This document shows, in pieces, positions 1 through 12,038 of a stretch of 64,000 bases of DNA. The stretch spans positions 447,919,793 to 447,983,792 of the forward strand of contig NC_053037.3 in NCBI RefSeq assembly GCF_002575655.3, in the 5' to 3' direction. The DNA is from Aegilops tauschii subsp. strangulata. Taxonomy: Eukaryota > Streptophyta > Magnoliopsida > Poales > Poaceae. Position 1 is the first letter of the stretch. The number at the start of each line of letters is the position of its first letter. The notes beneath the pieces are model-generated. The model searched no databases, was not told the origin of the DNA, and saw only the letters and a list, made by a program, of their open reading frames with translations. A program made the translations under genes and the position numbers.

Positions 1-590
1 TTTGCCTACAAGATGGAGGAGAATAGCTCAACCAGTGAGCATGTGCTCAGAATGTCTGAGTACTACAGTCACTTGAATCAAGTGGGAGTTAATCTTCTAG
101 ATAAGATAGTGATTGACAGAGTTCTCTAGTCACTATCACCAAGTTACTGGAACTTCATGATGAACTATAATATGCAAGGGATAACGGAAAAGATTCCCGA
201 GCTCTTCGCGATGCTGAAATCGGCGAAGGTAGAAATCAAGAAAGAGCATCAAGTGTTGATGGTTAACAAGACCACTAGTTTCAAGAAAACGGGCAAGGGA
301 AAGAAAGGGAACTTCAAGAAGGATGGCAAACAAGTTGCCACTCCCGGGAAGAAGCCCAAGTCTGGACCTAAGCCTGAAACTGAGTGCTTCTACTGCAAAG
401 GAAATGGTCACTGGAAGCGGAACTACCCAAAAATACTTGGCGGATAAGAAGGATGGCAAAGTGAACAATGGTATATTTGATATACATGTTATTGATGTGT
501 ACTTTACTAGTGTTCATAGTAACCCCAGGGTATTTGATACCAGTTCAGTTACTAAGATTAGTATCTCGAAATAGGAGTTGCAAAATGAAC
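1..590 (+). pseudogene. copia gag C-terminus and protease start (broken)
   Basis: The first 129 bases read as gag in frame 1 and end at a TAG (127-129) where the family has a glutamine codon. Gag resumes at 157 and runs to a CCHC zinc knuckle (about 388-430) that starts CFYCKGNGHWK; its last cysteine has become tyrosine. A frameshift follows and the next frame carries a protease-like segment in which the expected Asp-Thr-Gly reads Asp-Thr-Ser (about 536-545), ending at a stop at 572-574. In this family gag forms the virus-like particle and the aspartic protease cleaves the polyprotein. Both are inactive here. Confidence 0.85.
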
Positions 591-752
591 AGAGACTAGT
601 TAAGGGCGAGGTGACGATGTGTGTTGGAAGTGATTCCAAGGTTGATAAGATCACCATCGCACACTCCCTCTACCTTCGGGATTTGTGTTGGACCTAAATA
701 AATGTTATTTTGGTGTTTGTGTTGAGCATGAATATGATTAGATCATGTTCGT

Positions 753-2111
753 TTGCAATACGTTTATTCATTTAAGTCAGAGAATAATTGTTGTTCTATT
801 TACATGAATAAAACCTTCTATGGTCATACACCGAATGTGAATGGTTTATTGAATCTCGATCGTGATGATACACATATTCATAAAGTTGATGCCAAAAGAT
901 GCAAAGTTGATAATGATAGTGCAACATATTTGTGGCACTGCCGTTTAGGTCATATTGGTGTAAAGCGCATGAAGAAACTCCATGCTGATGGGCTTTTGGA
1001 ATCACTTGATTATGAATCACTTGATGCTTGCGAACCATGCCTCATGGGCAAGATGACTAGGACTCCGTTCTCCAGAAAAATGGAGCGAGCCATTGACTTA
1101 TTGGAAATAATACATACTGATGTATGCGGTCCAATGAGTGTTGAGGCTCGCGGCGGGTATCGTTATTTTCTGACCTTCATAGATGATTTGAGCAGATATG
1201 GGTATATCTACTTAATCAAACATAAGTCTGAAACATTTGAAAAGTTCAAAGAATTTCTGAGTGAAGTGGAAAATCATCGTAACAAGAAAATAAAGTTTCT
1301 ATGATCTGATCGAGGAGGCGAATATTTGAGTTACGAGTTTGGTCTTCATTTGAAACAATGTGGAATAGTTTCGCATCTCACGCCACCTGGAAAACCACAG
1401 CGTAATGGTGTGTCCGAATGTCATAACCGTACTTTGTTAGATATGGTGCGATCTATGATGTCTCTTACCGATTTACCACTATCGTTTTGGGGTTATGCTT
1501 TAAAGACGGCTGCATTCACGTGAAATAGGTCACCATCTAAATCCGTTGTGACGACACCATATGAACGGTGGTTTAGCAAGAAACCTAAGCTGTCGTTTCT
1601 TAAAGTTTGGGACTGCGATGTTTATGTGAAAAAGCTTCAACTTGATAAGGTCGAACCCAGATCGGAGAAGTGCGTCTTCATAGGATACCCAAAAGAAACT
1701 GTTGGGTACACCTTCTATCACAGATCCGAAGGCAAGATATTTGTTGCTAAGAATGGATCCTTTCTAGAGGAGTTTCTCTCGAAAGAATTGAGTGGGAGGA
1801 AAGTAGAACTTGATGAGGTAATTGTACGTTCTCTCAATTTGGAAAGTAGCACATCAGAGAAATCCGTTCCCGTGATGCCTACACCAACTAGAGAGGAAGC
1901 TAATGATGATGATCATGAAACTTCAGATCAAGTTGCTACCGAACCTCGTAGGTCAACCAGAGCACGTTCTGCACCAGAGTGGTACAGTAATCCTATTCTG
2001 GAAGTCATTTTATTAGACCATGACGAACCTACGAACTATGAGGAAGCGATGATGAGCCCAGATTCCGATAAATGGCTTGAGGCCATGAAATCTGAGATAG
2101 GATCCATGTAA
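753..2111 (+). pseudogene. copia integrase region (broken)
   Basis: Three in-line reading blocks (753-1304, 1326-1523, 1548-2111) together make the GAG-pre-integrase and integrase of a copia element. The HHCC zinc-binding part is seen as WHCRLGHIG followed by ACEPC. The catalytic core shows HTDVCGPM, then SDRGGEY just after the TGA at 1302-1304, and the glutamate in GVSECHNRT. A TGA at 1521-1523 and a TAG-type stop at 2109-2111 interrupt it. The C-terminal part holds the variable acidic linker and the start of the RT region. Integrase would insert the cDNA into the host genome; the stops make this copy non-functional. Confidence 0.88.
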
Positions 2112-3310
2112 GAGAACAGAGTATGGACTTTGATTGACTTGCCCGATGATCGGCGAGCCATTGAGAATAAATGGATCTTCAAGAGGAAGACATACGCTGA
2201 TAGTAGTGTTACTATCTACAAAGCTCGAATTGTCACAAAAGGTTTTTGACAAGTTCAAGGTGTTGACTACGATTAGATTTTCTCACTCGTATCGATGCTT
2301 AAAGTTTGTCCGAATCATGTTAGCAATTGCCGCATTTTATGAAATCTGGCAAGTGGATGTCAAAACTGCATTCCTTAATGGATTTATTAAAGAAGAGTTG
2401 TATATGATGCATCCAGAAGGTTTTTCTCAATCCTAATGGTGCTAACAAAGTGTGCAAGCTCCGGCGATCCATCTATGGATTGGTGCAAGCATCTCGGAGT
2501 TGGAATATAAGCTTTGATGAGTTGATCAAAGCATATAGTTTTATGCAGACTTGTGGTGAAGCCTGTATTACAGGAAAGTGAGTGGGAGCACTACAGCCTT
2601 TCTGATAAATATATGTGAATGACATATTGTTGATCGGAAATGATGTAGAATTTTCTGGAAAGCATAAAGGAGTGTTTGAAAGGAGTTTATCAAAGAAAGA
2701 CCTCAATGAAGCTGCTTACATATTGAGCATCAAGATCTATAGAGATAGATCAAGACGCTTGATAAGACTTTCGATGAGTACATACCTTGATAAGATTTTG
2801 AAAGAGTTCAAAATGGATCAGTAAAGAAGGAGTTCTTGCCTGAGTTGTAAGGTGTAAAGTTGAGTAAGACTCAAAATCTGACCACGGCAGAAAATAGAAA
2901 AAGAGAATGAAAGTCATTCCCTATGCTTCAGCAATAGGTTCTATAAAGTATGCTATGCTGTGTACCAGACCTATTGTGTACCTTGCCATGAGTTTGGCAA
3001 GGGGGTACGATAGTGATCCAGGAGTGGATCACTGGACAGCGGTCAAAGTTATCCTTAATTACCTAAGAGGACTAAGGAAATATTTCTCGGTTATGGAGGT
3101 GATAAAGAGTTTGTCGTAAAGAATTACGCCGATGCAAGCTTTTACACCGATCTGGATGACTCTGAGTCTCAATCTGGATACATATTGTAAGTGGGAGCAA
3201 TTAGCTAGAGTAGCTCCATGCAGAGCATTGTAGACAAAGAAAATTTGCAAAATACATACGGCTCTGAATGTGGCAGAACCGTTGACTAAACTTCTCTCAC
3301 AAGCAAAACA
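2112..3310 (+). pseudogene. copia reverse transcriptase / RNase H (broken)
   Basis: RT segments are spread over several frames: VDVKTAFLNG (motif A, about 2355-2385), then YVNDILLIGND (about 2610-2645) where the family has YVDD, so one catalytic aspartate is lost. Further RT thumb and connection sequence follows at 2680-2823 and 2907-3119, and a remnant of the RNase H region (YADASFYTDLDD) at about 3125-3165. Several frameshifts and stops separate the pieces. RT and RNase H would copy the genomic RNA to DNA in the particle. No activity is possible. Confidence 0.85.
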
Positions 3311-3483
3311 TGATCACACCTTAGTACTCCTTGGGTGTTAATCACATAGCTATGTGAACTAGATTATTGACTCTAGTAAACTCTTTGGGTGTTAGTCACT
3401 TGGCAATGTGAACTAATCACATAAAGATGTGAACTATTGGTGTTAAATCACATGACGATGTGAACTAGATTATTGACTCTAGT

Positions 3484-3496
3484 GCGAGTGGGAGAC
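3484..3496 (+). other. polypurine tract of copia element
   Basis: A purine-rich run (GCGAGTGGGAGAC) lies directly before the LTR start at 3497. This is the usual place and form of the plus-strand primer in Angela/BARE elements. Confidence 0.7.
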
Positions 3497-3873
3497 TGAA
3501 GGAAATATGCCCTAGAAGCAATAAGAAAGTTGTTATTTATATTTCGTTATATCATGATGAATATCTATTATTCATGATAGAATTGTATTAACCGAAAACT
3601 TGATACATGTGTGGATACATAGACAAAATAGTGTCCCTAGTAAGCCTCTACTAGACTAGCTCGTTAATCAAAGATGGTTAAGTTTCCTAACCATAGACAT
3701 GTGTTGTCATTTGATGAACGGGATCACATCATTAGGAGAATGATGTGATGGACAAGACCCATCCATTAGCTTAGCATAATGATCGTTAAGTTTTATTGCT
3801 ATTGCTTTCTTCATGATTTATAGATGTTCCTTTGACTATGAGATTATGTAACTCCCAAATATCGGAGGAATAC
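3497..3873 (+). repeat. Angela-type 3' LTR, 5' portion only
   Basis: It starts TGAAGGAAATATGCCC and runs in parallel with the solo LTR at 31967-33697 up to the AGGAA(C/T)AC segment, then stops at 3873 where the gypsy LTR begins. The rest of this LTR is not found on the far side of the gypsy element, so it was lost with the deletion that ends at 18540. Confidence 0.9.
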
Positions 3874-4127
3874 TGTCGTGGAATTGTCACGGCAGATGTC
3901 CTCGTGCTAGGACTTAGTCGTGGAGCCATCGCAGCTAGGAAGCTTGAAGGGGTTAAACGGGACAAGGAACACGAGGATTATACTGGTTCGGCCCCTTACG
4001 GTGAAGGTAAAAGCCTACGTCCAGTTGAGGTGGTTATTGATTAGGGTTTCGATGATCAGGGAGCTTAACTGCTATGCCTGGCTCTCGAGAGATCTTTCCT
4101 GTCCCTAAACCGCCGCCGGGTCGTCCC

Positions 4128-4136
4128 TTTATATAG
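4128..4136 (-). promoter_or_regulatory. TATA box, Tat LTR sense promoter
   Basis: The minus strand reads CTATATAAAGGGAC, a clean plant TATA box about 260 bp from the LTR's 3' end. It is conserved in the other LTR at 16605-16613. It would drive the genomic transcript. Confidence 0.6.
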
Positions 4137-4670
4137 AGAGGTTGACGCCCAGCAGCTCTCAGAGTCCTGGCCGGCTCATAAGAGTGTCCGGCTCGGACTC
4201 TCAACTATTCTTGCCTTACACTACAAGTTCTATCATAATGGCGGTTATAACTACGGGCCTTAAGCCATATCCGGGTCTTAAGCCCATCTTTGGTCCGCCG
4301 TCTTCAAGCTTGGCGCCGGGCTTCAGGCGATGACCATTATGAGTAACCCGGCCCCTCCTGGCGGGTGACTCTAAGGTTTATATCCTCAACATTAGGCCCC
4401 AGATTGATTTGAGCCGGCTCATGTCAATCTTCAATCCTTTTGACAGAAAATCTCCGGCTCACAATTGTGTGAAGGCCATAACCCGGCGTGACGTCATCCT
4501 CTGGATTCCGGGTAATCCGCCATGACGTCATCTTCCATTAAGTCCATTTTTTACTCCACCATATACGCAACGGATCTTATCTTTACTGCCATCCCGAATA
4601 TCGAGGCCTTTCATGGGAGATAACCGCGCCGTGGCCTCCTCGTTTCTCGCGCCCACTTATGAGCTTGCCC

Positions 4671-4679
4671 TTATAAGTA
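4671..4679 (+). promoter_or_regulatory. TATA box for the antisense LTR gene
   Basis: CCCTTATAAGTAG lies on the plus strand, about 180 bp before a GT splice donor and about 770 bp before the ATG of the antisense gene at 5440. It is conserved in the second LTR at 17148-17156. Position and strand suggest it is the promoter of the antisense gene, opposite to the LTR's own promoter. Confidence 0.45.
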
Positions 4680-4699
4680 GTCCGGCCCGATGAACCTCC

Positions 4700-7600
4700 A
4701 GCTACCCGTCTTCCTCCTCGCGCCAGTGTTCTTCCGCTCGAGCTCCGTTGCCGTCGCCACTGCGGGTCTTCTCGTCCTCACCGCCTCCGGCCGCTGCATC
4801 AACCTGTTGCGTCCAGAGAAAACGGCGGCGACCCCCGCGACTCACCAGCACCCGTAAGTTTTCGCCACTCCGTAGAGTAGATCCACATTAGGCTCCTGCT
4901 GTTCTTCCCGTGTTCTTCGCCATTCCTCGCGAGTTCTTGGTAGTTTTTATTTTTACCACCTTTCTTGATCTCTAACTACATAGGACTGCTGCGGTAGTTG
5001 TTTCACGCCCATTCCAATGTTCATAGATCCCTTCTTACTGCGTACAGGCTCCGTTCAAGCTTACAAACTTCCTCTGTGTCTGTTTTAGGTCTAGAAACCT
5101 TTCCTTTTATTCAACCATTTTGATCCAAAATTTTCACCACGATCTGTGAAACTTGTTTTCACCATACTTAGTAAAAAACCGCATCTGCTGAGCTATGGCG
5201 GCTTACCCTTCCGGCTCAAAGAAGCCACGCGCCGTAAAATTTTCTGGCTTATTTATGATAAAGCTATAGACAACTGAATTACTCTTAGTACCACCAGCGG
5301 CTTAGATAACCCGATGCATTTAGCTATATGTCATTAGGCTCCTTTCATAAGCCGCCACTTTAAACATTGAACTGTAAATTTCCTCCGGCTTACAATTAAA
5401 CCGGACATTTCCTTTTATCACAGGCTTCCGACTTTCACCATGCCTCCCAAAGCTCCCAAAGCACCCATCACGTGCAACTGGATGAGGTCCAACGTCACTG
5501 ACGAAACCTTAGCAGACTTTGTGAAAACGGGTTACCTGCCCAAGAAGGACGTCATGTCTTACCGCGCCCCTGACCCATCAGAGGAGAGACCACAGCCAAG
5601 GGACGGGGAGGTGGTGATTTTTGCGGATCATATGAGCCGGGGCTTCGCACCGCCCGGCTCAAAGTTCTTTAGAGATGTGCTGAATTTCTTTGACCTGCGG
5701 CCACAAGACATAGGACCCAATTCGGTGTCGAATATATGCAACTTCCAAGTATTCTGCGAGGTCTACCTTGGAGAAGAGCCCAGCCTGCTACTCTTCAGAG
5801 AGCTCTTTTATCTGAACCGCCAGAACGAGTGCGCCAACGGGCCGAGCTTAGAACTTGGTGGAATCTCCATTCAGCGACGGAGAGACTGCCTTTTTCCTTA
5901 CGCCGAGCCGCCAAGCCACCCAAAGGACTGGAACCAGACGTGGTTCTACTGCCAAGATACTTCGCCAGCTGACGAGAGTCCGCTGCCCGGCTTTCGTCCT
6001 TCGTGTCTGGAACCAACTCACCCTCTGTCAGACAAGTTATCTCAGGCGGAGCGCCAACCTCTGATCCCCACCATCAACAAAATCAAGGCTCTGCTGGGAA
6101 ATGGCCTTAATGGCATTGATTTGGTCCGAGTCTGGATCTCGTGGCGGGTGATCCCCTTAAGCCGCCGCCCCGGCTTAATGTGTGAGTACACAGGCCGGAA
6201 AGATGACCCCCTGCGACACAGCCGCAACGATCTTCCTGAAGACGTTGCTGAAGACATGACCAAGGCCCTTTTGAACGAGAGCTTGGCAGACTGCGGGAGG
6301 ACCGGGTTAAGCCCCTTCTGCAAGACCAACCCGGCCCCAGCGGTAAGCCGCTGATCTGAACATCTTATTTTCTTCTGTAGATAGCTTTCATCTGAATCTT
6401 TAAGAAATTGTCATTGTATTTTTCAGGCTGATGACAAATTCTGGAAGGTCAAATATGACCATGAGGCGGCCAAGAAGGCCAGGAAGGCTAAGAAAGCTGC
6501 CAAGAGAGCCGCTCCCCGCAAGAAGGGAAGTAGGCCTACTGCTTCAGAGCTGCTGCAACTAAGCGACAGCTCCGAGTTAGAGGTAACCCCTGAACCTGTA
6601 AGCTCTTGTTGTATTTGTTGTTCATTCCTGTCCACCTTATCAATATTGTTCATCAACAGGATGACACCGGAGCAAGTAACCCGGTGGTTGAAGAGGTAAT
6701 GACACTTTCCTCCGACTCGGAGCCCTTGCCAAGGCTGAAAGTTCGAAGGGTAACCCGGAAAGTAAGATTTTCACATCCTTTAGCTTATCAAGATCCTCAA
6801 TTTCTTTTGAAGTAACAGATTCATGAGAGCCGGCGGCACACCCGGACCAACAAGGATGCTGACCTCTCCTCCGGTTTACCTGACGCGTCGAGGAAACGCC
6901 GGACCGAGGTTATCTCCCACTTGTACCCTTTTCATCCTTTGGCGGGTGTTATACGTCAACTGCTCAATTCTTCTGATTCAAACTATCAGGAAACCTCACC
7001 TTCCTCTGGTGACTCGATGCAATCAAACCTACCAGCCTTCAAGATCGTACCCGGGTAATGATGATCATCTCTTGTTGTGCTTATCTTTACTCATACTTTT
7101 GTACTAACCTTTTTGTCCTTTCAGTGCCCAGGCAAAGCTCAGCAAAAGGGCGAAGAAGAACAAGCCGGTCGAAGAGCCGGACTTGCCTGAACCGGAGGTT
7201 GCAGCTCAAGAACCGCCAGTTGCCTCTGCTCCTGAAGCCACCGCTCCAACCGACAAGCCAATCGCAGAAACTTCTGCTAACCCGGAGACCTCCAGCCTAG
7301 CTCAGCCGGCCGACGACCCGGACGTGGTAATCACCCGGACGGAGTTTGTTGAGCCGGGAAGACCCACTGCGTTGGCCAAGTGCTCCACCAAGGAAGAGTT
7401 GCTAGAGTGCAACCGGGCCAATCTGGACCTCACCAATTATACGAACTTGAGCATCGGAGAGATCTCTCCGGCTATGTGAGTCAGGTGCACAAGAGCCGGG
7501 ATTTGGAGATCAACATGGTGAATCAGATACAGCAGAAGTCTGAGGTACTACTCTACTGCTTACTGCATAGTTATCTTTACCATACTAGCCCCCAAGTCGA

Positions 7601-8792
7601 CGACTTATGGTTGAATAGGTTGTAGATTTAAGTTCCGGCTTATTTCCATGAACCGGTTATTTGTAGATAGAAACGTTCGACATGCATTAGCCCCCAAGTG
7701 CCAAGTGTCTTTGCTTGGAAAGCGCTTGGGACTTTAAATTTGCATAGTAACTATTCATATTATAACCCGGAAATTGTGCAGGCTGCTTGCAAGAAGCTTG
7801 AGGCTGACATCTCTGATCTGAAGACCCGCCTGAGGACGCAGGAAACTGAGACCCAGAAGGCCAACGCCAAATTTGTGTCCAGTATTGCTACGCAAGAGAA
7901 GCTGAAGAAAAACTTTGAAGCTGAACGGAAAACTTGGGCCAAAGAGAAGGCTGCCCTGGTGAGCCGGGCCGAACAGGCGGAGAAGGCTCTGACGGAAAGA
8001 ACCGCCGAACTCGCCGGCTTAAAGAGCCACGTGTCACAGATGGTCGCCGCAATCTTCGGTAAGTCATTCCACCGGCTCTCGTCCAATTTATAATCTTTAT
8101 GTCTCATAACCCATCATTGCCAGCGGCTTATCTTACTCTGTTAAACAGGTCCCAGAAGCGCCAACCTCAACCAAAGTGTGCTGACCAAGTTGAAGGCCGT
8201 GTACACCCTGGTGGAGCAACTCTACACCGGGTCACAGCGCGCCTTGGCCGTGGTGACCCTATCCAATGAGGTGCCGACTCACCTGGCGGAAGTTCTTCGC
8301 CGGCTTGCCGTTCTTCCTCAGCGTGTCCAAGAGCTGCGACGGGCCTCTGCAAGAGCCAGAGCCATAGCTTCTCTGAGCCGGGCCAAGGCGTTCCTTCCAT
8401 AACTAGACCCGGCGGACATTGCCCTTGGCTACCCCAGCTTGAAGGAAGACGGCACCCCCTTCGACCAAAGGGACTTTGCAGCCTGCGTGAAGATCGTACG
8501 CCCGGTGGCCACTCTGATTGGAAATGACACGGATCTGACCAAGTACCAGCCGGGTTACGATGCAGAGAATCAGAGGATCCCCACTCTGCGTTATGAAGCC
8601 ATCAGCTTAGTCCCGCCGACTCGTAAGCACACCTTTGCCCCGAAAATTGACCCGGCCGAGTTAATTGACGAGGAAGCTCAATTTGAAGCTCTGAGCGGCA
8701 TTGACTGGAAATCGTCAACTTTCCAGGTCTTGGGAACAACCGGAGGAGCGGAGAGGGATGAGCCGGAAGCTTCAGCCCAGCAAGCATCTTAA
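4700..8792 (+). pseudogene. antisense gene of the Tat element (Transposase_28-like, spliced, broken)
   Basis: A multi-exon plus-strand gene lies opposite to gag-pol. Exon limits read from frame and GT/AG sites: non-coding exon about 4700-4853; coding exons 5424-6342 (ATG 5440), 6427-6597 (or 6582), 6660-6761, 6819-7054, 7125-7544, 7782-8058 and 8149-8792, with phases that fit. The first coding exon holds a globular domain (GEVVIFADHM, PGSKFFRDVL, NICNFQVFCEVYL, WNQTWFYCQDTS) that I recognise as the putative gypsy-type transposon domain (Pfam Transposase_28). Next come Lys/Ala-rich and Pro/Glu-rich linkers, a coiled coil (7782-8058) and a C-terminal domain. A frameshift near 7465 and an in-frame TAA at 8401 break this copy. 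Similar antisense ORFs are known in Tat elements; their function is unknown. Confidence 0.75.
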
Positions 8793-9881
8793 CTCTGTAG
8801 GCGGCTTATTCAAACAATGCTTCACCCTTTTGGACTCGATGAGTCTTGTAATAGAATAGGACCATTTTAACTTTGTCGTGCCATCGTGCACGTGCTGAAT
8901 GCTTAATTCCATTGAAGTTGTTTCCTTATATCCCTCCGGGTCATAAATGATCATTCATGTTCCTTAAGCTTAAATAGTTGTCTTTAACTATCCTGCACAG
9001 AAAAACAAATCACAAGTCTCTAGGCGGCTTACCGCACTGAGAATCATAGTCTTATACATATAACCCGGAATATGAATCACAAAAGACTGGTCCTCAATTA
9101 TGTCCTTGATATAACCGTAATAACACACTTACCGGCCTGCAAGCACACTTCCGGCTTATATAACCCAGGTAATAAGGTTGGTACCTCAATTCCGGTTTAC
9201 TAGTCTTGATAATGCCGATTGTGTTCGACTAGCACTGTGGATCAAAGTTAAGCCGGCGGAATAAGAACCACTGTGTACACCGTTGATACAACCAGAAGAA
9301 CTTGTTCTAAGCCGGAAAACCAAACTTAGGGGCTTCCGGTTCGAATACGACCAGAGACCCATCCCAAAGGGGTTAAGCTAAGATTCGAATGCGATCACAT
9401 AGCCCCCAGTGGGTTTGGCGATGCCGATCAAGAGGGTACCGACAGCTATGTTCTCTTTGGTTCGAATACGGCCCATGTTTGAACAGGAAGCCCCCAAATG
9501 ACCTTAAGAGTTGTTTAACGACGCTGATTCGAATACGATCCACGTCGGTTCCCAAAGGGGGTTAAGCCATGATTCAAATATGACCAAAGAAAACTCCCCA
9601 ATGAGCTCGGCACATTGCCAATCAAATGGGTATCGACAGCTATGTTCTCTTTGGTTCGAATACGACCTATGTTTGAACAGGAAGCCCCCAAGTGACTTTG
9701 TTGCGTACGGCTAGATTCAAATACGATCATAAGCCGGATCCACCTCCAAGCTACTATGTGATCTTGTAATGGAAACAACACATTTACCTTTGGAGGAGGA
9801 AAAGGACAGAGGTCCTGCTTTATTGCTTATCATAATATATACATGGCTCATAGAAATATGTACATTACGAGAGCCGGTGGC
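8793..9881. other. Tat element spacer between antisense gene and pol
   Basis: No coding region is visible. The stretch has the CCGGCTTA-type words found throughout this element and the 194 bp tandem duplication listed separately. A 3' LTR boundary may lie here but was not identified. Confidence 0.5.
9340..9715. repeat. two-copy tandem repeat, about 194 bp unit
   Basis: The blocks GACAGCTATGTTCTCTTTGG at 9441 and 9635, and the CCCAAAGGGG-TTAAGC blocks at about 9363 and 9552, show two diverged copies about 190-194 bp apart. The words TTCGAATACGA and GAAGCCCCCAA recur in each. It lies inside the Tat element's non-coding spacer. Confidence 0.75.
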
Positions 9882-11507
9882 TCAAGTGTAATAAGGCCGA
9901 AGCTGAGCTATGTTGCACGGCCGACGGGTCTCCTCCTCCGACTTGCGTGAATCTTTGTGCTCCCGAATGTCAATGAGGTAATATGACCCGTTGTGCAAGT
10001 TCTTGCTGACCACAAAGGGTCCTTTCCAAGGCGGGGATAACTTGTGCGCATCTGTTTGATCTTGGATGAGCCGGAGCACCAGATCACCTTCCTGGAAGAC
10101 CCGGGACTTAACCCGGCGACTATGATAACGGCGGAGGTCTTGTTGGTAAATCGCTGAACGAGCTGCGGCCACGTCACGCTGTTCGTCCAACAAGTCAAGA
10201 GCATCTTGGCGCGCCTGTTCATTATCCGCCTCAACATAAGCCGCCACTCGAGGCGAGTCATGACGAATGTCACTGGGGAGGACTGCTTCTGCTCCATAAA
10301 CCATGAAGAAAGGTGTGTAACCCGTAGACCTGTTAGGAGTAGTGTTGATGCTCCATAACACGGAGGGTAACTCCTCCACCCAACAACCCGGCGTCCGTTG
10401 CAAAGGGACCAAAAGCCGAGGCTTAATACCCTTCAAGATCTTCTGATTAGCTCTCTCAGCTTGACCATTGGATTGAGGATGAGCCACTAATGAAACATCA
10501 AGTCGAATATGCTCTCGTTGACAAAACTCCTCCATGGCGCCCTTGGACAGATTGGTACCATTGTCAGTTATAATGCTGTGTGGAAAGCCAAAGCGAAATA
10601 TCACCTTTTTCATGAATTGAGCCGCTGTGGCCGCGTCACACTTGCTAACTGGCTCTGCTTCAACCCACTTTGTGAACTTGTCAACTGCCACCAAGAGGTG
10701 GGTCTTCTTATCCTTGGACCTTTTAAAAGGCCCAACCATATCAAGCCCCCAGACCGCAAAGGGCCAAGTAATTGGGATCATCCTCAGCTCCTGAGCCGGC
10801 ACATGAGCCCGTCGCGAGAACTTTTGGCAACCATCACATTTACTGACCAAGTCCTCCGCATCAGCATGAGCCGTCAGCCAATAAAAACCATGACGAAAAG
10901 CCCTGGCCACAAGGGATTTTGAGCCAGCATGATGGCCACAATCCCCTTCATGAATCTCACGCAAGATCTCTTGGCCTTCCTTCGGGGAGATACAACGCTG
11001 GAACGCTCCCGTAACACTGCGGCGATGCAGCTCACCATTGATAACAACCATTGACTTAGACCGCCGGGTTATTTGTCTGGCCAAAGTTTCATCCTCATGT
11101 AAATCTCCCCGGGTCATATAAGCCAGATAGGGCACTGTCCAGTCCGGGATGATGTGGAGAGCCACCACCAATTGTGCCTCCGGGTCAGGGACCGCCAAGT
11201 CTTCTTCTGTAGGCAACTTAACAGAAGGGTTATGCAAGACGTCCAGGAAAGTATTAGGCGGCAACGGTTTTCGCTGAGAGCCCAGCCGGCTTAAAGCATC
11301 AGCCGCCTCGTTCTTCCTGCGATCGATATGCTCTACTTGGTAACCCTGAAAGTGCCCAGCAATGGCATCAACTTCACGGCGATAAGCCGCCATGAGAGGG
11401 TCCTTGGAGTCCCACTTGCCTGATACTTGTTGTGCCACCAAGTCTGAGTCGCCGAAGCATCTTACCCGGCTCAAGCTCATTTCCTTAGCCATCCGAAGAC
11501 CATGGAG
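9882..11507 (-). pseudogene. Tat pol: end of second RNase H and integrase
   Basis: A 536-codon open frame (9882-11492) starts within the archaeal-type RNase H, shown by CFGDSDLVAQQV and ADALSRLG, and continues into integrase. The integrase zinc finger is HEGDCGHHAG ... CDGCQKF, and the catalytic residues are the Asp in WGLDMVGPF, the Asp in ITDNGTNL and the Glu in NGQAERANQ, all present. The C-terminal part ends in IAQLRPYYT. This block is intact, but the TAG at 11508-11510 cuts it from the upstream half of the RNase H domain. Confidence 0.9.
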
Positions 11508-12038
11508 CTAGGCCTCGTACTCAGCCACATTGTTAGTGCAAGGAAACATGAATTGTAGCACATAATGGAACTTGTCACCTTTAGGGGAAGCCAATACGAC
11601 TCCAGCCCCCGAGCCCTCCAATTGCCTGGACCCATCAAAGTGAATAGTCCAATATGTGTTATCCGGCTTTTGTTCGGGCACTTGTAGCTCTGTCCAATCA
11701 TTGATGAAATCCACCAAGGCCTGATTAACAGCAGTGCGTGGTACGTATTTCAGACCATGAGGTCCGAGCTCTATAGCCCACTTAGCCACTCTCCCTGTGG
11801 CCTCTCTGTTTTGAATGATATCTCCAAGGGGGGCAGAACTGACCACAGTGATGGGGTGACCCTGGAAATAATGCTTAAGCTTCCGGCTTGCCATGAACAC
11901 ACCATAAACAAGCTTCTGCCAATGTGGATACTGCTGCTTGGACTCAATGAGTACTTCGCTGACATAATAAACCGGCCGCTGAACCGGATGCTCCTTACCC
12001 TCTTCCTTGCGCTCCACCACCACGACCACACTGACGGC
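11508..12038 (-). pseudogene. Tat pol: RNase H connection and second RNase H start
   Basis: The frame 11508-12029 covers the end of the retroviral-type RNase H/connection (VYYVSEVL, HYFQGHPI) and the start of an archaeal-type RNase H (IHFDGSRQLEGSGAGVVL ... NNVAEYEA). It is closed by a TAG at 11508. A TGA at 12037-12039 (a CGA-type site) separates it from RT. The presence of two RNase H domains is the hallmark of the Tat lineage. Confidence 0.85.

Larger units (their letters stand above)
1..3873 (+). mobile_element. Ty1/copia retrotransposon, Angela/BARE-type, 3' part, decayed
   Basis: The stretch reads in copia order: gag C-terminus with zinc knuckle, protease, GAG-pre-integrase and integrase, reverse transcriptase, partial RNase H, polypurine tract, then the start of a 3' LTR with the ATATGCCCTAGA motif typical of Angela/BARE/WIS elements in Triticeae. 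The 5' LTR and most of gag lie outside the window. Many stops and frameshifts break the reading frame, so it cannot be autonomous. The 3' LTR stops after about 377 bp, where the Tat gypsy element begins; a full LTR of the same family is at 31967-33697. Confidence 0.93.
3874..6065 (-). repeat. Tat gypsy 3' LTR (proven part)
   Basis: Starts TGTCGTGG on the plus strand (the element reads on the minus strand, so this is the LTR's 3' end) and is nearly identical to 16351-18540. The matching part stops at 6065 only because the other copy is cut at 18540. The true upstream end of this LTR, and its polypurine tract, were not located; the LTR is therefore at least 2.19 kb. Confidence 0.85.
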
